Translations under genes and position numbers: made by a program
Shown: positions 1 to 6,917 of the stretch, in pieces
Numbering within the stretch: the stretch's first letter is position 1
Layout: every line of letters starts with the position of its first letter
Assembly: GCA_964639175.1 (NCBI GenBank)
Contig: CAZXCE010000106.1
Coordinates: forward strand, 1 to 17,169
Length of the DNA: 17,169 nucleotides
From: JACQXX01 sp964639175
GTDB lineage: Bacteria > Acidobacteriota > Blastocatellia > Chloracidobacteriales > Chloracidobacteriaceae
Direction of reading: 5' to 3'
Notes under the pieces: generated by a model
Databases searched by the model: none
What the model saw: the letters and a program-made list of their open reading frames with translations, nothing else
What the model was told of the DNA's origin: nothing

Positions 1-132
1 AACACTTTTCCCGGTGGTAGCTCCCAAAACCTCGCAACCGACCGGCTATCCGAACAGCAGCCTTTCAGGATGCTCAATCCAATGCACACACTGTCTCATC
101 CGCTGGAACACAATCAAAAAACCAACACGTGA
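1..132 (+). CDS. Possible C-terminal end of a convergent gene entering from the left edge
   Basis: Plus-strand frame 1 is open from the first base to a TGA at 130-132 and would give 43 residues ending in HNQKTNT. The composition is protein-like (segment DRLSEQQPFRML) and no domain is recognisable. If real, it would converge on the TPR gene whose stop lies 46 bp further on. Frame 2 is also open over the same stretch up to a TAA at 179-181, so openness alone proves little. I see no terminator hairpin in 133-177. Function unknown; this is a weak call. Confidence 0.2.
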   Translation, partial: NTFPGGSSQNLATDRLSEQQPFRMLNPMHTLSHPLEHNQKTNT

Positions 133-177
133 AAGGCGAAAGGCTTGCAAGTTAAAACCCCAAACCTCGCTGCCGTA

Positions 178-1779
178 CTAAGCAATTTTGTCTTTGTAGA
201 GTCCAGCGAGGTCGTTTACACAGAGTTTAGTTGCTGGATGATTTTCTCCAAGTGCCTTTTCCAGAATTGGTTTTGCTTGTTCAAGCAATATTCGGGCTTC
301 GTCAAATCGTTCCTGTTTTTGATAGAGGTTTGCCAGATTTTGCAGGTTTGTTGCTACATCGGGATGTTCATTGCCTAAATGCCTTTTCTGAATAGTAATG
401 GCACGCTGAAAAAGTGGTTCTGCTTCGGTATATCGCTTTTGCCTCAAATACACTCTGGCTAATCCATTTAGGGAATCAGCCATCACCGGATGTTCAAAGC
501 CTAAAAGTTTCTGCTGAATCACAAGGGCTTTCTGAAAAAGGGTTTCTGCCTCTGCATAACGACCTTGCTGTCGGTATAGGGTTGCCAAACTTTTCATAAG
601 AATCGTGAGGCTAAGAGTTTCTTCACCGTTCCATATGTTCTTCCCGACGCGAAAGGCATGGTTGAGGATGCTCTCAGCTTCAGAGAAATTTCCACATAAG
701 GAGTGGAAGTTGGCGAACTCCGCTAAATTGGCAACGACCCAAAAGGTTTCAGGGCCTTGTATCTTCTCCTTCATCGTTAATGCTTGTTCAAAAAAGGATT
801 CTGCCTTCGAGAGCTGAACTTGGAAATAATAATTAAGGCCCAGATTTTCCAGGATCGAAACAAAAATTGGGTTTTCTGGATCCAGGTTTTGGTTGGCGAG
901 TTGAAGTGCTTTTTGAAGCAAATTTGTCGCTTGTTGGAATTGAGATAATGCCGAGTGATTTTCAGCTTGCATGATCAATCGAACCAAGTATCGGTCCACA
1001 TTTGTATCAGGCAGCCGAGCAGTTACCTCAAAATCAGTTAATTGAGGTAAGTCTTTAGACAATCGAGTTGCCAATTGATCAGCTTCTTGAAGGAGTTTGG
1101 CTTCACGTAAGGTAATGATAGCAAGTGCGGCGAGTTGGTGAAAAACTTCAACCGAATTTTGGTTTTCTTTTATCGCCGATTTGAACCGGCGAATGAGCTC
1201 ACCTGAAAAGTGACGAGCCTCATCAACGTTCAGAGCTGACGCTCCACGATACCCAGAAGGAAAATAGTCAATTGTGTCAATGCACCCGTCTTGTCTAAAA
1301 AGAGTTTCAGTTAATTCGAGCTTCAAGAGAAACCAGGAATTGATATCGGGAAGATCTCGAATAAAGACGTCTGCTGTTGACGGAGTCATCCACCAGATTT
1401 GACAGATGTTTGGAACGACCAGGTTTTCACGGTTGATATTCAGAATCCGAAGCGATTCGATCAGGGGTGTATCTTCAAGGAATGCGGTTTCAAAACCTGA
1501 GATGGAAACAACACCCTTTGCAAGTTCTTTCAGGTGTGTCAGTAAGAACTCAACAATCTTAGTTGCGGGTTGATTTCGCGGAAGTTCAAGTTCCTGAAAC
1601 CCGATCCCAAGACCCTCAAAGCTTTTACGGAGAGTTGAAATAACTTCCTGTCTGGCAAATTCAGAGGTGAACTCAACCCGAGCCAGTCCCCTGGGTGCCC
1701 GACGCCCCCAGAGCAGCAGGCGCGCGGTAACCTCTTTGATTGAACCTGGTTCCAGGGATGGAGAGCTATTCGGTTCCAC
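178..1779 (-). CDS. TPR protein (kinesin light chain-like repeats) coupled to the STAND-type ATPase
   Basis: A 533-residue, probably cytoplasmic protein; no signal peptide or membrane segment is visible. Residues 14-160 form an alpha/beta-looking N-terminal domain with a conserved-looking stretch (NRENL ... QIWWMTP ... D-x-x-SWF, about 115-152). It resembles the N-terminal part of bacterial TPR proteins that accompany AAA/STAND ATPases. Residues about 265-530 are tetratricopeptide repeats. The last units have a clear 42-residue period, with EHP/NHP at 429-431, 471-473 and 513-515, typical of the TPR_10/TPR_12 kinesin light chain type, which bind proteins or peptides. The start is a GTG overlapping the ATPase stop by 14 bp and preceded by a good Shine-Dalgarno site. 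The overlap implies co-translation with the ATPase and makes a stable complex likely. Role inferred: sensor or adaptor of the ATPase. Stop is TAG. Confidence 0.92.
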   Translation of the reverse strand: MEPNSSPSLEPGSIKEVTARLLLWGRRAPRGLARVEFTSEFARQEVISTLRKSFEGLGIGFQELELPRNQPATKIVEFLLTHLKELAKGVVSISGFETAFLEDTPLIESLRILNINRENLVVPNICQIWWMTPSTADVFIRDLPDINSWFLLKLELTETLFRQDGCIDTIDYFPSGYRGASALNVDEARHFSGELIRRFKSAIKENQNSVEVFHQLAALAIITLREAKLLQEADQLATRLSKDLPQLTDFEVTARLPDTNVDRYLVRLIMQAENHSALSQFQQATNLLQKALQLANQNLDPENPIFVSILENLGLNYYFQVQLSKAESFFEQALTMKEKIQGPETFWVVANLAEFANFHSLCGNFSEAESILNHAFRVGKNIWNGEETLSLTILMKSLATLYRQQGRYAEAETLFQKALVIQQKLLGFEHPVMADSLNGLARVYLRQKRYTEAEPLFQRAITIQKRHLGNEHPDVATNLQNLANLYQKQERFDEARILLEQAKPILEKALGENHPATKLCVNDLAGLYKDKIA

Positions 1780-3163
1780 CAGGGACTACTCCTTGAGCAT
1801 TGGGGGCAATTTTTCCTTGTTTCCGCAAAATATCAACCACGAGTGGATGGACGCCAAGCCACCGTTCCCCATTAAATTCGAGTATCGCACGCGCCCGGAA
1901 GAGTGAGGTCAAAACCGGATCGGCAATCTCAGCCGCTTCGTCATTATTATAGATTTTGAGCAGCCGTTCAGCTTGTTGGGCGTAAGTGACAGGGTTTTCA
2001 GTTTTATCCGGTTGATGTTGACCAAGGCGGCGCTCATATTCTGATCTGAGCGATACAATGGAGTCGGTTGCCTGAGCCGGGCCAATTTTCAATTTTGAAG
2101 ACAGCAGACTGTTATCCGCAGCGGAATTCACCAGCGTGAACAGGTCCCGGAGATTTCCACCTGAAGCCGTAATGAGTCGCATCATTTGGCCAGGTTCAAA
2201 CAAATCAGCCACCAGGCGTGCTTCCAAAATTGCCTGGAGCGATTTTCTGCCAGCCACGTTTGGTGCATGGTTTTTATGAAAAACTGGTGTGTCGGGAACT
2301 AACAGGCAGGGAAAGGAAAACTGCCCGGTTTTGGCATATCCAAAATCAATCGGAATGGTAAAGATACAATGTGCATCCAGTTCTCTGAGCACATTGCTAT
2401 AGGTCAGGAATAGATTTTCAATTTTTTCCGGTGGAATGATGCCAATTCGGTCAAACCCTTCCCAAACAAAGAGCCATTCTTTCCCGGTTGCTTTTCTCAG
2501 AGTCTCGTTGCACTCCGCCAGAAGCCGGTTGGCCGCTTTGACCAGGGCTGAAATCTGGTTGAGCCGATACTGAACAGTTTCGGTCGTGCGAGACGAGGCA
2601 TATTTCATCTCGCCTTTTAAGTTGCCAAAGAGTCCCAACGCCTTTGCCCATAGTGAATCAGAGGTTGGTCCAATACCAGCCTCACCCTGACCACCAACCT
2701 CGGTTTTCTTTTCGGCTGTAATTTTTACTGTGGAGAACCAGTCAAGAATCTCCTGGAGACGATAGTCAGATGGGGGACTTCCTGCGCCACCTTTGTCAAC
2801 TGGTTGAGCGGTGCGTTCGGCTACCTCCATCAGCATCAGGAGGAGCACATCAAAAGGCTGAAAACTGGTTGGATCCAAATCAAGGGCTGCATTGAGTGTA
2901 ATGGTAAGAAATGAGCCTTTCATTTCGTGGGAAAGTTTTGAAAGTTCAGTTGATTTTCCAACACCCTGATGACCCATCAAAAACGCTTTAAACGGGGCAC
3001 TTCCAACGGCACGACGCAATTGAAGACATAAATGTTGTAGCCGGTACCCACCTCTGATTTGGTTGAGTTCAGCCCGATAGTAGTCATTCAATTCCTGTTC
3101 CGTCCGCAACGGCTCTGGAGAAAGCACCTTGTACACGTTTTCCATGGTGGTTACTTGAGGCAT
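1766..3163 (-). CDS. P-loop ATPase of STAND/AAA type with C-terminal winged-helix-like end
   Basis: A 465-residue soluble NTPase. Walker A is GHQGVGKST at residues 64-72. The Walker B region is LFVWEGFDRI at 231-240, where Glu235 sits at the usual Asp position and Asp238 follows; an [E/D]-x-x-D pattern is known in related P-loop proteins, so activity is not excluded. ASGGNLRDLF (333-342) matches the lid motif of ORC/STAND-like ATPases, and NGERWLGVHPLV (431-442) matches the winged-helix end often seen in this group. Residues about 121-200 form a poorly conserved, Gly-rich insert. Such ATPases act as switches that oligomerise or change shape on nucleotide exchange. The start ATG has only a weak AGGA 10 bases upstream; a second ATG (Met7) has none. 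The gene overlaps the downstream TPR gene by 14 bp. Cytoplasmic; the trigger and output are not visible. Stop is TAG. Confidence 0.9.
   Translation of the reverse strand: MPQVTTMENVYKVLSPEPLRTEQELNDYYRAELNQIRGGYRLQHLCLQLRRAVGSAPFKAFLMGHQGVGKSTELSKLSHEMKGSFLTITLNAALDLDPTSFQPFDVLLLMLMEVAERTAQPVDKGGAGSPPSDYRLQEILDWFSTVKITAEKKTEVGGQGEAGIGPTSDSLWAKALGLFGNLKGEMKYASSRTTETVQYRLNQISALVKAANRLLAECNETLRKATGKEWLFVWEGFDRIGIIPPEKIENLFLTYSNVLRELDAHCIFTIPIDFGYAKTGQFSFPCLLVPDTPVFHKNHAPNVAGRKSLQAILEARLVADLFEPGQMMRLITASGGNLRDLFTLVNSAADNSLLSSKLKIGPAQATDSIVSLRSEYERRLGQHQPDKTENPVTYAQQAERLLKIYNNDEAAEIADPVLTSLFRARAILEFNGERWLGVHPLVVDILRKQGKIAPNAQGVVPGGTE
1789..1794 (-). promoter_or_regulatory. Ribosome binding site for the TPR gene inside the ATPase gene
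   Basis: The minus strand reads AAGGAG followed by 9 bases and then the GTG start at 1779. The site lies within the last codons of the ATPase gene. It supports GTG as the true start and fits coupled or re-initiated translation. It is the clearest Shine-Dalgarno in the window together with the one before the DUF2235 gene. Confidence 0.7.
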
Positions 3164-3214
3164 ATTCTGGGTTTCCTAAACAAGATTCGAAAGAAGAATG
3201 AGGATGGAAACTCA

Positions 3215-3243
3215 AATATACCTGCTACGGTCAGCTATGAAAA
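3215..3243 (-). promoter_or_regulatory. Candidate sigma70-like promoter of the ATPase-TPR operon
   Basis: On the minus strand TTTTCA (3238-3243, 4/6 match to -35) is followed by a 17-bp spacer and TATATT (3215-3220, 5/6 match to -10). The -10 lies about 50 bp before the ATPase start at 3163. It is the best-spaced pair found by eye between the MITE-like element and the gene; unverified. Confidence 0.35.
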
Positions 3244-3344
3244 GGCGACTGAAACCTGACCTTGCAAGAGAAGTGATTGAAAGTGCTGACTTTATTGGCT
3301 TTGTGATTGCCTTGTCTCAGTCTCTACCTTTTGAATTGCCTAAA

Positions 3345-3473
3345 AGACTGTTTGGAAATTCAAGAGTACGACCTGTTTTCAATAACTTACAAATTTTCAC
3401 TTCAAACCTGAAAACTGTAAATTCTTAAGAATCAACAAAACAGATTTGGAAAAGATGACTTTCCAAACAGTCT
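3345..3473. mobile_element. 129-bp MITE-like non-autonomous element
   Basis: The ends are perfect 14-bp inverted repeats: AGACTGTTTGGAAA at 3345-3358 and its exact complement TTTCCAAACAGTCT at 3460-3473. The bases immediately outside are the same 5-mer, CTAAA, at 3340-3344 and 3474-3478, as expected for a target-site duplication. The interior is A+T-rich with no coding capacity. It contains a perfect palindrome (3421-3432), a 7-bp inverted pair (GTTTTCA at 3375-3381, TGAAAAC at 3409-3415) and a second TTTGGAAA near the right end. Length, ends and duplication together fit a miniature inverted-repeat transposable element moved by a transposase encoded elsewhere. The IS family cannot be assigned. 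It inserted 17 bp behind the DUF2235 stop codon. Confidence 0.68.
3445..3467 (-). terminator. Possible terminator of the DUF2235 gene, supplied by the MITE-like element
   Basis: TTTGGAAA (3445-3452), a 7-base loop and TTTCCAAA (3460-3467) form a perfect 8-bp hairpin. In the minus-strand transcript it begins 24 bases after the DUF2235 stop and is followed by TCTGTTTTGTTGAT, which is U-rich but interrupted. The stem is A+T-rich, so termination may be weak. Its 3460-3467 arm can instead pair with the outer left repeat as part of a 14-bp stem. Confidence 0.38.
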
Positions 3474-3490
3474 CTAAAACATTGTGCCAT

Positions 3491-4672
3491 TTAGCTGGGG
3501 CGATTTGTGGGCTTGTACTGCCCAGCAGGTTTCCCTGGATGAGCGACCACTTTATCCATCACCGCTCTCTGCTCGATTGATGGATGCTCTTTTAAATGAG
3601 ATGGGAAGGTTCTCGGAGCTGATTTGAAAATGGGTAATGTCCAGGGAAGTTCTTCCCAGGGTTTATGGGCAACTCCCCCAGGATCTGGAGTTATTTGCTT
3701 TACTTTATCTTGTGAAAAGGCAACATCGACATCAACGAGGTTCTTTATCATCCACTCAAGGGCAATGTCAGACAGTCCGCTCTCATTATTGCTGGTTGGA
3801 TATCCTCCACCAACATCAGAATGAGCACCAGGAAACAGCAACTGGGTTACATTTGAAGCTGGATCCCACAGTGCCGGGGTAAAGTCATTGCGTTGTTCAT
3901 CCAAAGCCACGGCATGCAAACCCGTGCCTACTTTGTTGCTTAACGTCATGTCTGTAAATTGGAATTGATCCACTCGGACACCTTCTTGATTATAGTTAGG
4001 GATTCCCATAGCACCAACCGTATCCCAGACTGCCACTGCTGCGATTTTGTCAATTGGAATCAAATCCGTTTCACGAAGTGCTGGTTTGAGAAGTTGTTTA
4101 AATGTATTATTCCCCTGAAGATCTATCCCGAAATCCATATTGAAACGTTTCTCCAGGTATTCTTGCCACCCAACTCCAGGACCTGATGCTCGATATGAGC
4201 ACCATGCCTTTGTTCCAAGTGAATAGGCTTTGCGTAGATCATTATCTTTAATTTGAGAAGGGTTCAGTAGCCCTTGAGAACTGATTAACCCAGCCAACGC
4301 ACGGGCAGTATAGGCCCCACGGCTAAACCCAACCAGAAAAATGGAGTCTCCTTTTTCATAATTTCGAGAAATAAAAGTAAAACCTCGGACAATTCGGGAA
4401 ATCACCCCCGCACCGAAGGCGCCACCCGCAGCCTGGGATAACCAGTTGTTAGAACTCCCTACACCATGCAGATATTTGGCAACTTGTTTTATTTCTCCCT
4501 CGCTTTTCAAAATTTTTTCCTGCTCCATTTTGCTAGGAGAACCAGTATTTTCCCCATCCAGGCATGAAAATAACTTATACACATTTGTGTGATCAGCAAT
4601 TTTGTCCTTATTGACGTCTTTGTCAGGGTCATTCCAGGTTCCATCGGCACAAAAAACAATATTTTTTGGCAT
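3491..4672 (-). CDS. DUF2235 alpha/beta hydrolase (T6SS Tle1-type phospholipase-like)
   Basis: A 393-residue protein without signal peptide. The N-terminus KNIVFCADGTWNDP (3-16) is the family hallmark, the first strand and loop of the alpha/beta hydrolase fold. GFSRGAYTARALAG (115-128) carries the nucleophile elbow with Ser117 in G-x-S-x-G. WDTVGAMG (216-223) and FPGAHSDVGGGYP (280-292) are the other conserved blocks and supply His284 and Asp286 near the active site. Some family members are type VI secretion phospholipase effectors (Tle1); most are uncharacterised hydrolases. No VgrG, PAAR, chaperone or immunity gene is nearby, so a secreted effector role is not supported here. The start has a good AAAAGGTGG ribosome site 6 bases upstream. 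The gene has its own leader and stands alone between the envelope operon and the ATPase-TPR pair. Lower G+C than the right part (37-43 % in lines counted). Substrate unknown; a lipid or ester is likely. Confidence 0.92.
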   Translation of the reverse strand: MPKNIVFCADGTWNDPDKDVNKDKIADHTNVYKLFSCLDGENTGSPSKMEQEKILKSEGEIKQVAKYLHGVGSSNNWLSQAAGGAFGAGVISRIVRGFTFISRNYEKGDSIFLVGFSRGAYTARALAGLISSQGLLNPSQIKDNDLRKAYSLGTKAWCSYRASGPGVGWQEYLEKRFNMDFGIDLQGNNTFKQLLKPALRETDLIPIDKIAAVAVWDTVGAMGIPNYNQEGVRVDQFQFTDMTLSNKVGTGLHAVALDEQRNDFTPALWDPASNVTQLLFPGAHSDVGGGYPTSNNESGLSDIALEWMIKNLVDVDVAFSQDKVKQITPDPGGVAHKPWEELPWTLPIFKSAPRTFPSHLKEHPSIEQRAVMDKVVAHPGKPAGQYKPTNRPS

Positions 4673-4678
4673 CAGTGA

Positions 4679-4687
4679 CCACCTTTT
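4679..4687 (-). promoter_or_regulatory. Ribosome binding site of the DUF2235 gene
   Basis: The minus strand reads AAAAGGTGG, one mismatch from AAGGAGG, with a 6-base spacer to the ATG at 4672. It supports this start, which also places the family-typical KNIVFCADGT motif at the N-terminus. Confidence 0.65.
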
Positions 4688-4720
4688 CTTAAAAAATAAT
4701 ATTTCTCGTTTTTGGCAACA

Positions 4721-4739
4721 CCCAAAAGTTATCTTTGGG
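4721..4739. other. Small inverted repeat in the DUF2235 leader
   Basis: CCCAAA (4721-4726) and TTTGGG (4734-4739) form a 6-bp stem with a 7-base loop. It lies between the candidate promoter and the ribosome site. It could be an operator or a leader hairpin; chance is also possible. Confidence 0.3.
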
Positions 4740-4760
4740 CAGTAGTCCGAAGTTAGTTGA

Positions 4761-4790
4761 TTGTTACCATTTCATTTACGAATTTGTCAA
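4761..4790 (-). promoter_or_regulatory. Candidate promoter of the DUF2235 gene
   Basis: The minus strand has a perfect -35 box TTGACA (4785-4790), then 18 bp, then TAACAA (4761-4766) preceded by TGG, an extended -10-like TG. The -10 hexamer itself is poor (3/6). The leader would be roughly 80 bases. Confidence 0.35.
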
Positions 4791-4976
4791 TCCTACAATA
4801 ATTCAAAAGAGTGTGGTAAGAGTAAAAAATAGAAAAGGATAGCGTGATTTAGATCTGCTATGAGAATCTCATGAATATCCAGCATTTTACTGTCAGGAAT
4901 TGAGGTTGTATTGAATGACTCTAACCGAATTTCCAATGGGACGGGAAGCTTATTTCTCTGGCTGGGTTGAATGGTA

Positions 4977-6872
4977 CTACTGCTGGTTGTGCTGAAGCCC
5001 AAATTTCACGACTTCATACAGTCGTCCAGGCTCGGTTCGGCGGGTAATCGTGATTTCCGTGACGGGTTGCACGGTGTCCAGGACACTGGAAATTTCATTC
5101 GCAAAAAAGTCAATCTGATCGCTTTTGAGCCGGGTAGCGATGTCATCAAAGGCTGATTTGCGCTGGTTCACGCGAATCAGAGTCAACTCGTCAATCGCTT
5201 TCGAGGGGTCGAACATGGTCTTTGGGTGTGGTGACGGCGTCAGGATTGACTGGAGCAGTTCAATATTGTTTGCCAGCACCAGCGCCCGGTCTTTGAGTGC
5301 ATAACACCACGTGAGCCCGAGCATTGGCAGGTTCAGTTGTTGAAATGGCAGACCATTGATTTCGGAACTGGTCCACTCCAACGATGTCGTTCCGACGGCG
5401 GCGATTGAAAACTGACTCTGTGCCAGTTGAATGAGGGCCTGTTCAAGCTCCGGACGGTTCAGTCTTGACGGAGATTGAAGCATCACCAGTGTCGCTTTGC
5501 GAAATTCGGCAAAAAGCTGGCCGGGGCGGGATTGCGGGCTTTGAATGACAGCGACGGTTTGGGGGCCGGCACTGGACAGCGCATCGCTGAAGTTTTGTGA
5601 AAAAGCCAGCCGGGCCGGTTTGCGGACTTCAATCGGATCCAGTTCAGGCATGGCGATTTCGGCATCCACCGGATCGTTGATGGTTTCATCATAGTCTGAA
5701 TCAAGGTATTGATACTGGCTGTATCCATACCAGGAATCATCAGCATCCGAATCCACCCCATAATTTTCATAGCTGTCAGTATAATATGGATCCCAGCGAT
5801 TTTCCCGGTTATAGGTTGTGTCTGGTACCAGCGGCTGGGTAAAAATCTGGCTCACCTGTTTGGAAATAATCGGTATTTGGCCTGTTGCTGAATGAAGCGT
5901 GATAAATGGAACATCGTCCGGAATAAGTTGTGCTATCTGGGACATTTCCTGTGTCAAAATTTGGGTTGGGCGACCCGTTTCGGTCTTCGAAGTCAGGAAA
6001 ACCCGATGCTCAACCCATTCGGTTTCAGCCAGTTCAAGATCAAACAATCCAGCTTCAAATGATTTCAAATCGGTGACGTTGCGCTGCACCCAGTAATGTT
6101 TGAAGTACCAGTCACTGTTGAGTTTGTTCTGGTCAACCCAGGCGGTGAAGAAGTGTGGGTTGAGTTCACGCGTCAATTTCTGAAAAGCGGGCTCGGCTGA
6201 CAACCGGTCAGACTGTGATTTTCCTTTGAGATTGGCCAGTGTGCGGAGCATCAATTGCTCGCTGGTCGTGAGAATGAACTTTCCTTTGACAGCGGCAAAA
6301 ACCATCTTCTGTTTTTGACGGCCACGGTCGGCTTCGACTTCGAGGCTGTAGTAGGTTGTTCCATCGGGAAGTTCAGTCGGTTCAAAACGATCCTGGTTGC
6401 TAAAGAATTGAGTGGCGGCAATTTTTTCATCACTCATCGGTGCGACAAACACCATTTCCATTCGGCCAATGTCATAGACGGCAAAGGCCGCTTTCTTTTC
6501 CGCCGAATGGCTCATTGTCACTGAGTCCAGTTCAAACCCAAGGGCCGAATTGAATTCAAAGTATCGTTCCATCAGCTTGAGCCCGAGGTGACGTTTTTGA
6601 AACTGTTGATAATTCACGCTTTCCTGGTAGCGAGCTTTCAAACCTGATTCATTCCAGCGTTTGATGAACTCCGGCAAATCCTGAAATTGTCCGTAGACAA
6701 ACGCCCCACGCGGCAAAGCATTCGCCAGTTCAAAGGGATTGGCTTTGGGTCTGGCTGATTGGGCCGAACCAAAAAGCCCCAGACTCGCAATCAGCACCAG
6801 CGCCAGTTTCCACCGCCAGAAGTTTTGAAGAACCGCAGAAACCCAGAATTTACAGCGTGTGAGGAACATCAT
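4977..6872 (-). CDS. DUF3352-like exported protein with a Tyr/Asp-rich linker
   Basis: A 631-residue protein. A basic n-region and hydrophobic stretch (KLALVLIASLGLFG, 22-35) followed by SAQSA (36-40) form a signal peptide with a plausible cleavage site near 40, so it is probably periplasmic or envelope-associated. The body shows the alternating strand pattern of DUF3352-type proteins in two halves: 45-350 (FELANALPRGAFVYGQF, then VFAAVKGKFILTTS at 191-204) and 405-631 (SPQSRPGQ, then ALKDRALVLANNIELLQSIL). The halves are joined by a probably disordered linker, residues 351-404, with 12 Asp and 10 Tyr in 54 positions. The family has no established biochemical function. It is third in the operon behind the giant TPR gene (79-bp gap). 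No strong Shine-Dalgarno is seen; two ATGs stand in tandem at the start. Family assignment is by memory of sequence style and is moderate. Confidence 0.85.
   Translation of the reverse strand: MMFLTRCKFWVSAVLQNFWRWKLALVLIASLGLFGSAQSARPKANPFELANALPRGAFVYGQFQDLPEFIKRWNESGLKARYQESVNYQQFQKRHLGLKLMERYFEFNSALGFELDSVTMSHSAEKKAAFAVYDIGRMEMVFVAPMSDEKIAATQFFSNQDRFEPTELPDGTTYYSLEVEADRGRQKQKMVFAAVKGKFILTTSEQLMLRTLANLKGKSQSDRLSAEPAFQKLTRELNPHFFTAWVDQNKLNSDWYFKHYWVQRNVTDLKSFEAGLFDLELAETEWVEHRVFLTSKTETGRPTQILTQEMSQIAQLIPDDVPFITLHSATGQIPIISKQVSQIFTQPLVPDTTYNRENRWDPYYTDSYENYGVDSDADDSWYGYSQYQYLDSDYDETINDPVDAEIAMPELDPIEVRKPARLAFSQNFSDALSSAGPQTVAVIQSPQSRPGQLFAEFRKATLVMLQSPSRLNRPELEQALIQLAQSQFSIAAVGTTSLEWTSSEINGLPFQQLNLPMLGLTWCYALKDRALVLANNIELLQSILTPSPHPKTMFDPSKAIDELTLIRVNQRKSAFDDIATRLKSDQIDFFANEISSVLDTVQPVTEITITRRTEPGRLYEVVKFGLQHNQQ
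5661..5822 (-). other. Coding segment for a Tyr/Asp-rich acidic linker
   Basis: This codes residues 351-404 of the DUF3352-like protein, with 12 Asp and 10 Tyr, three Trp, and almost no aliphatic residues. Such composition is expected to be extended or disordered and negatively charged. It may bind calcium or a partner, but no defined repeat motif is present. Confidence 0.5.
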
Positions 6873-6895
6873 AAATTGGTCTCAAAAGGGTTTTA

Positions 6896-6908
6896 GTCCC
6901 GCAGGGAC
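6896..6908. repeat. Short palindrome GTCCC-GCA-GGGAC in the TPR/DUF3352 gap
   Basis: A perfect 5-bp stem with a 3-base loop, 23 bp before the DUF3352-like start. The surrounding TTTTAGTCCCGCAGGGACGT looks like a dispersed intergenic repeat I recall from Acidobacteriota- and Planctomycetota-like genomes (memory only). It is not followed by a T-run on the minus strand, so it is unlikely to be a terminator. Confidence 0.5.
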
Positions 6909-6917
6909 GTTGTGCAA

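Larger units (their letters stand above)
3340..3478. repeat. 5-bp direct repeat (target-site duplication) flanking the MITE-like element
   Basis: CTAAA occurs at 3340-3344 and again at 3474-3478, each directly touching an outer end of the 14-bp inverted repeat. A 5-bp match exactly at both borders is unlikely by chance (about 1 in 1000) and supports transposition as the origin. If removed with one copy kept, the original site reads GCCTAAAACATTG. Confidence 0.62.
3164..3490. other. Intergenic region between the DUF2235 and ATPase genes
   Basis: This 327-bp gap is A+T-rich (37 % G+C in 3301-3360). It holds the candidate ATPase promoter at 3215-3243 and, directly behind the DUF2235 stop codon, the 129-bp MITE-like element at 3345-3473. 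A perfect 12-bp palindrome, ATTCTTAAGAAT, lies at 3421-3432 inside the element. A plus-strand open frame of 76 codons crosses the gap and runs into the element, but I do not accept it as a gene. Confidence 0.6.
4673..4976. other. Leader region of the DUF2235 gene
   Basis: This 304-bp A+T-rich gap separates the DUF3352-like gene (stop TAG at 4977-4979) from the DUF2235 gene. The part near the DUF2235 start contains its ribosome site, a 6-bp hairpin and a candidate promoter, annotated separately. I see no clear terminator behind the DUF3352-like stop and nothing recognisable in 4800-4976. Confidence 0.55.

Noticed and set aside
2..181. Alternative plus-strand frame 2 at the left edge
   Set aside because: Open to a TAA at 179-181, but rich in Cys, Lys and Thr without domain-like pattern, and it would overlap the stop of the TPR gene. 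Frame 1 looks slightly better and is listed at low confidence.
3198..3428. Plus-strand open frame of 76 codons crossing the DUF2235/ATPase gap
   Set aside because: It reads protein-like up to 3344, and with the MITE-like element removed it would stay open into the antisense of the DUF2235 gene. However, it has no ribosome site, no recognisable domain and overlaps the ATPase promoter region. Chance openness in A+T-rich DNA or an old remnant is more likely.
4793..5002. Minus-strand 69-codon open frame behind the DUF3352-like gene
   Set aside because: It starts inside the end of the DUF3352-like gene in another frame, has low-complexity content and no ribosome site, and covers the promoter region of the DUF2235 gene.
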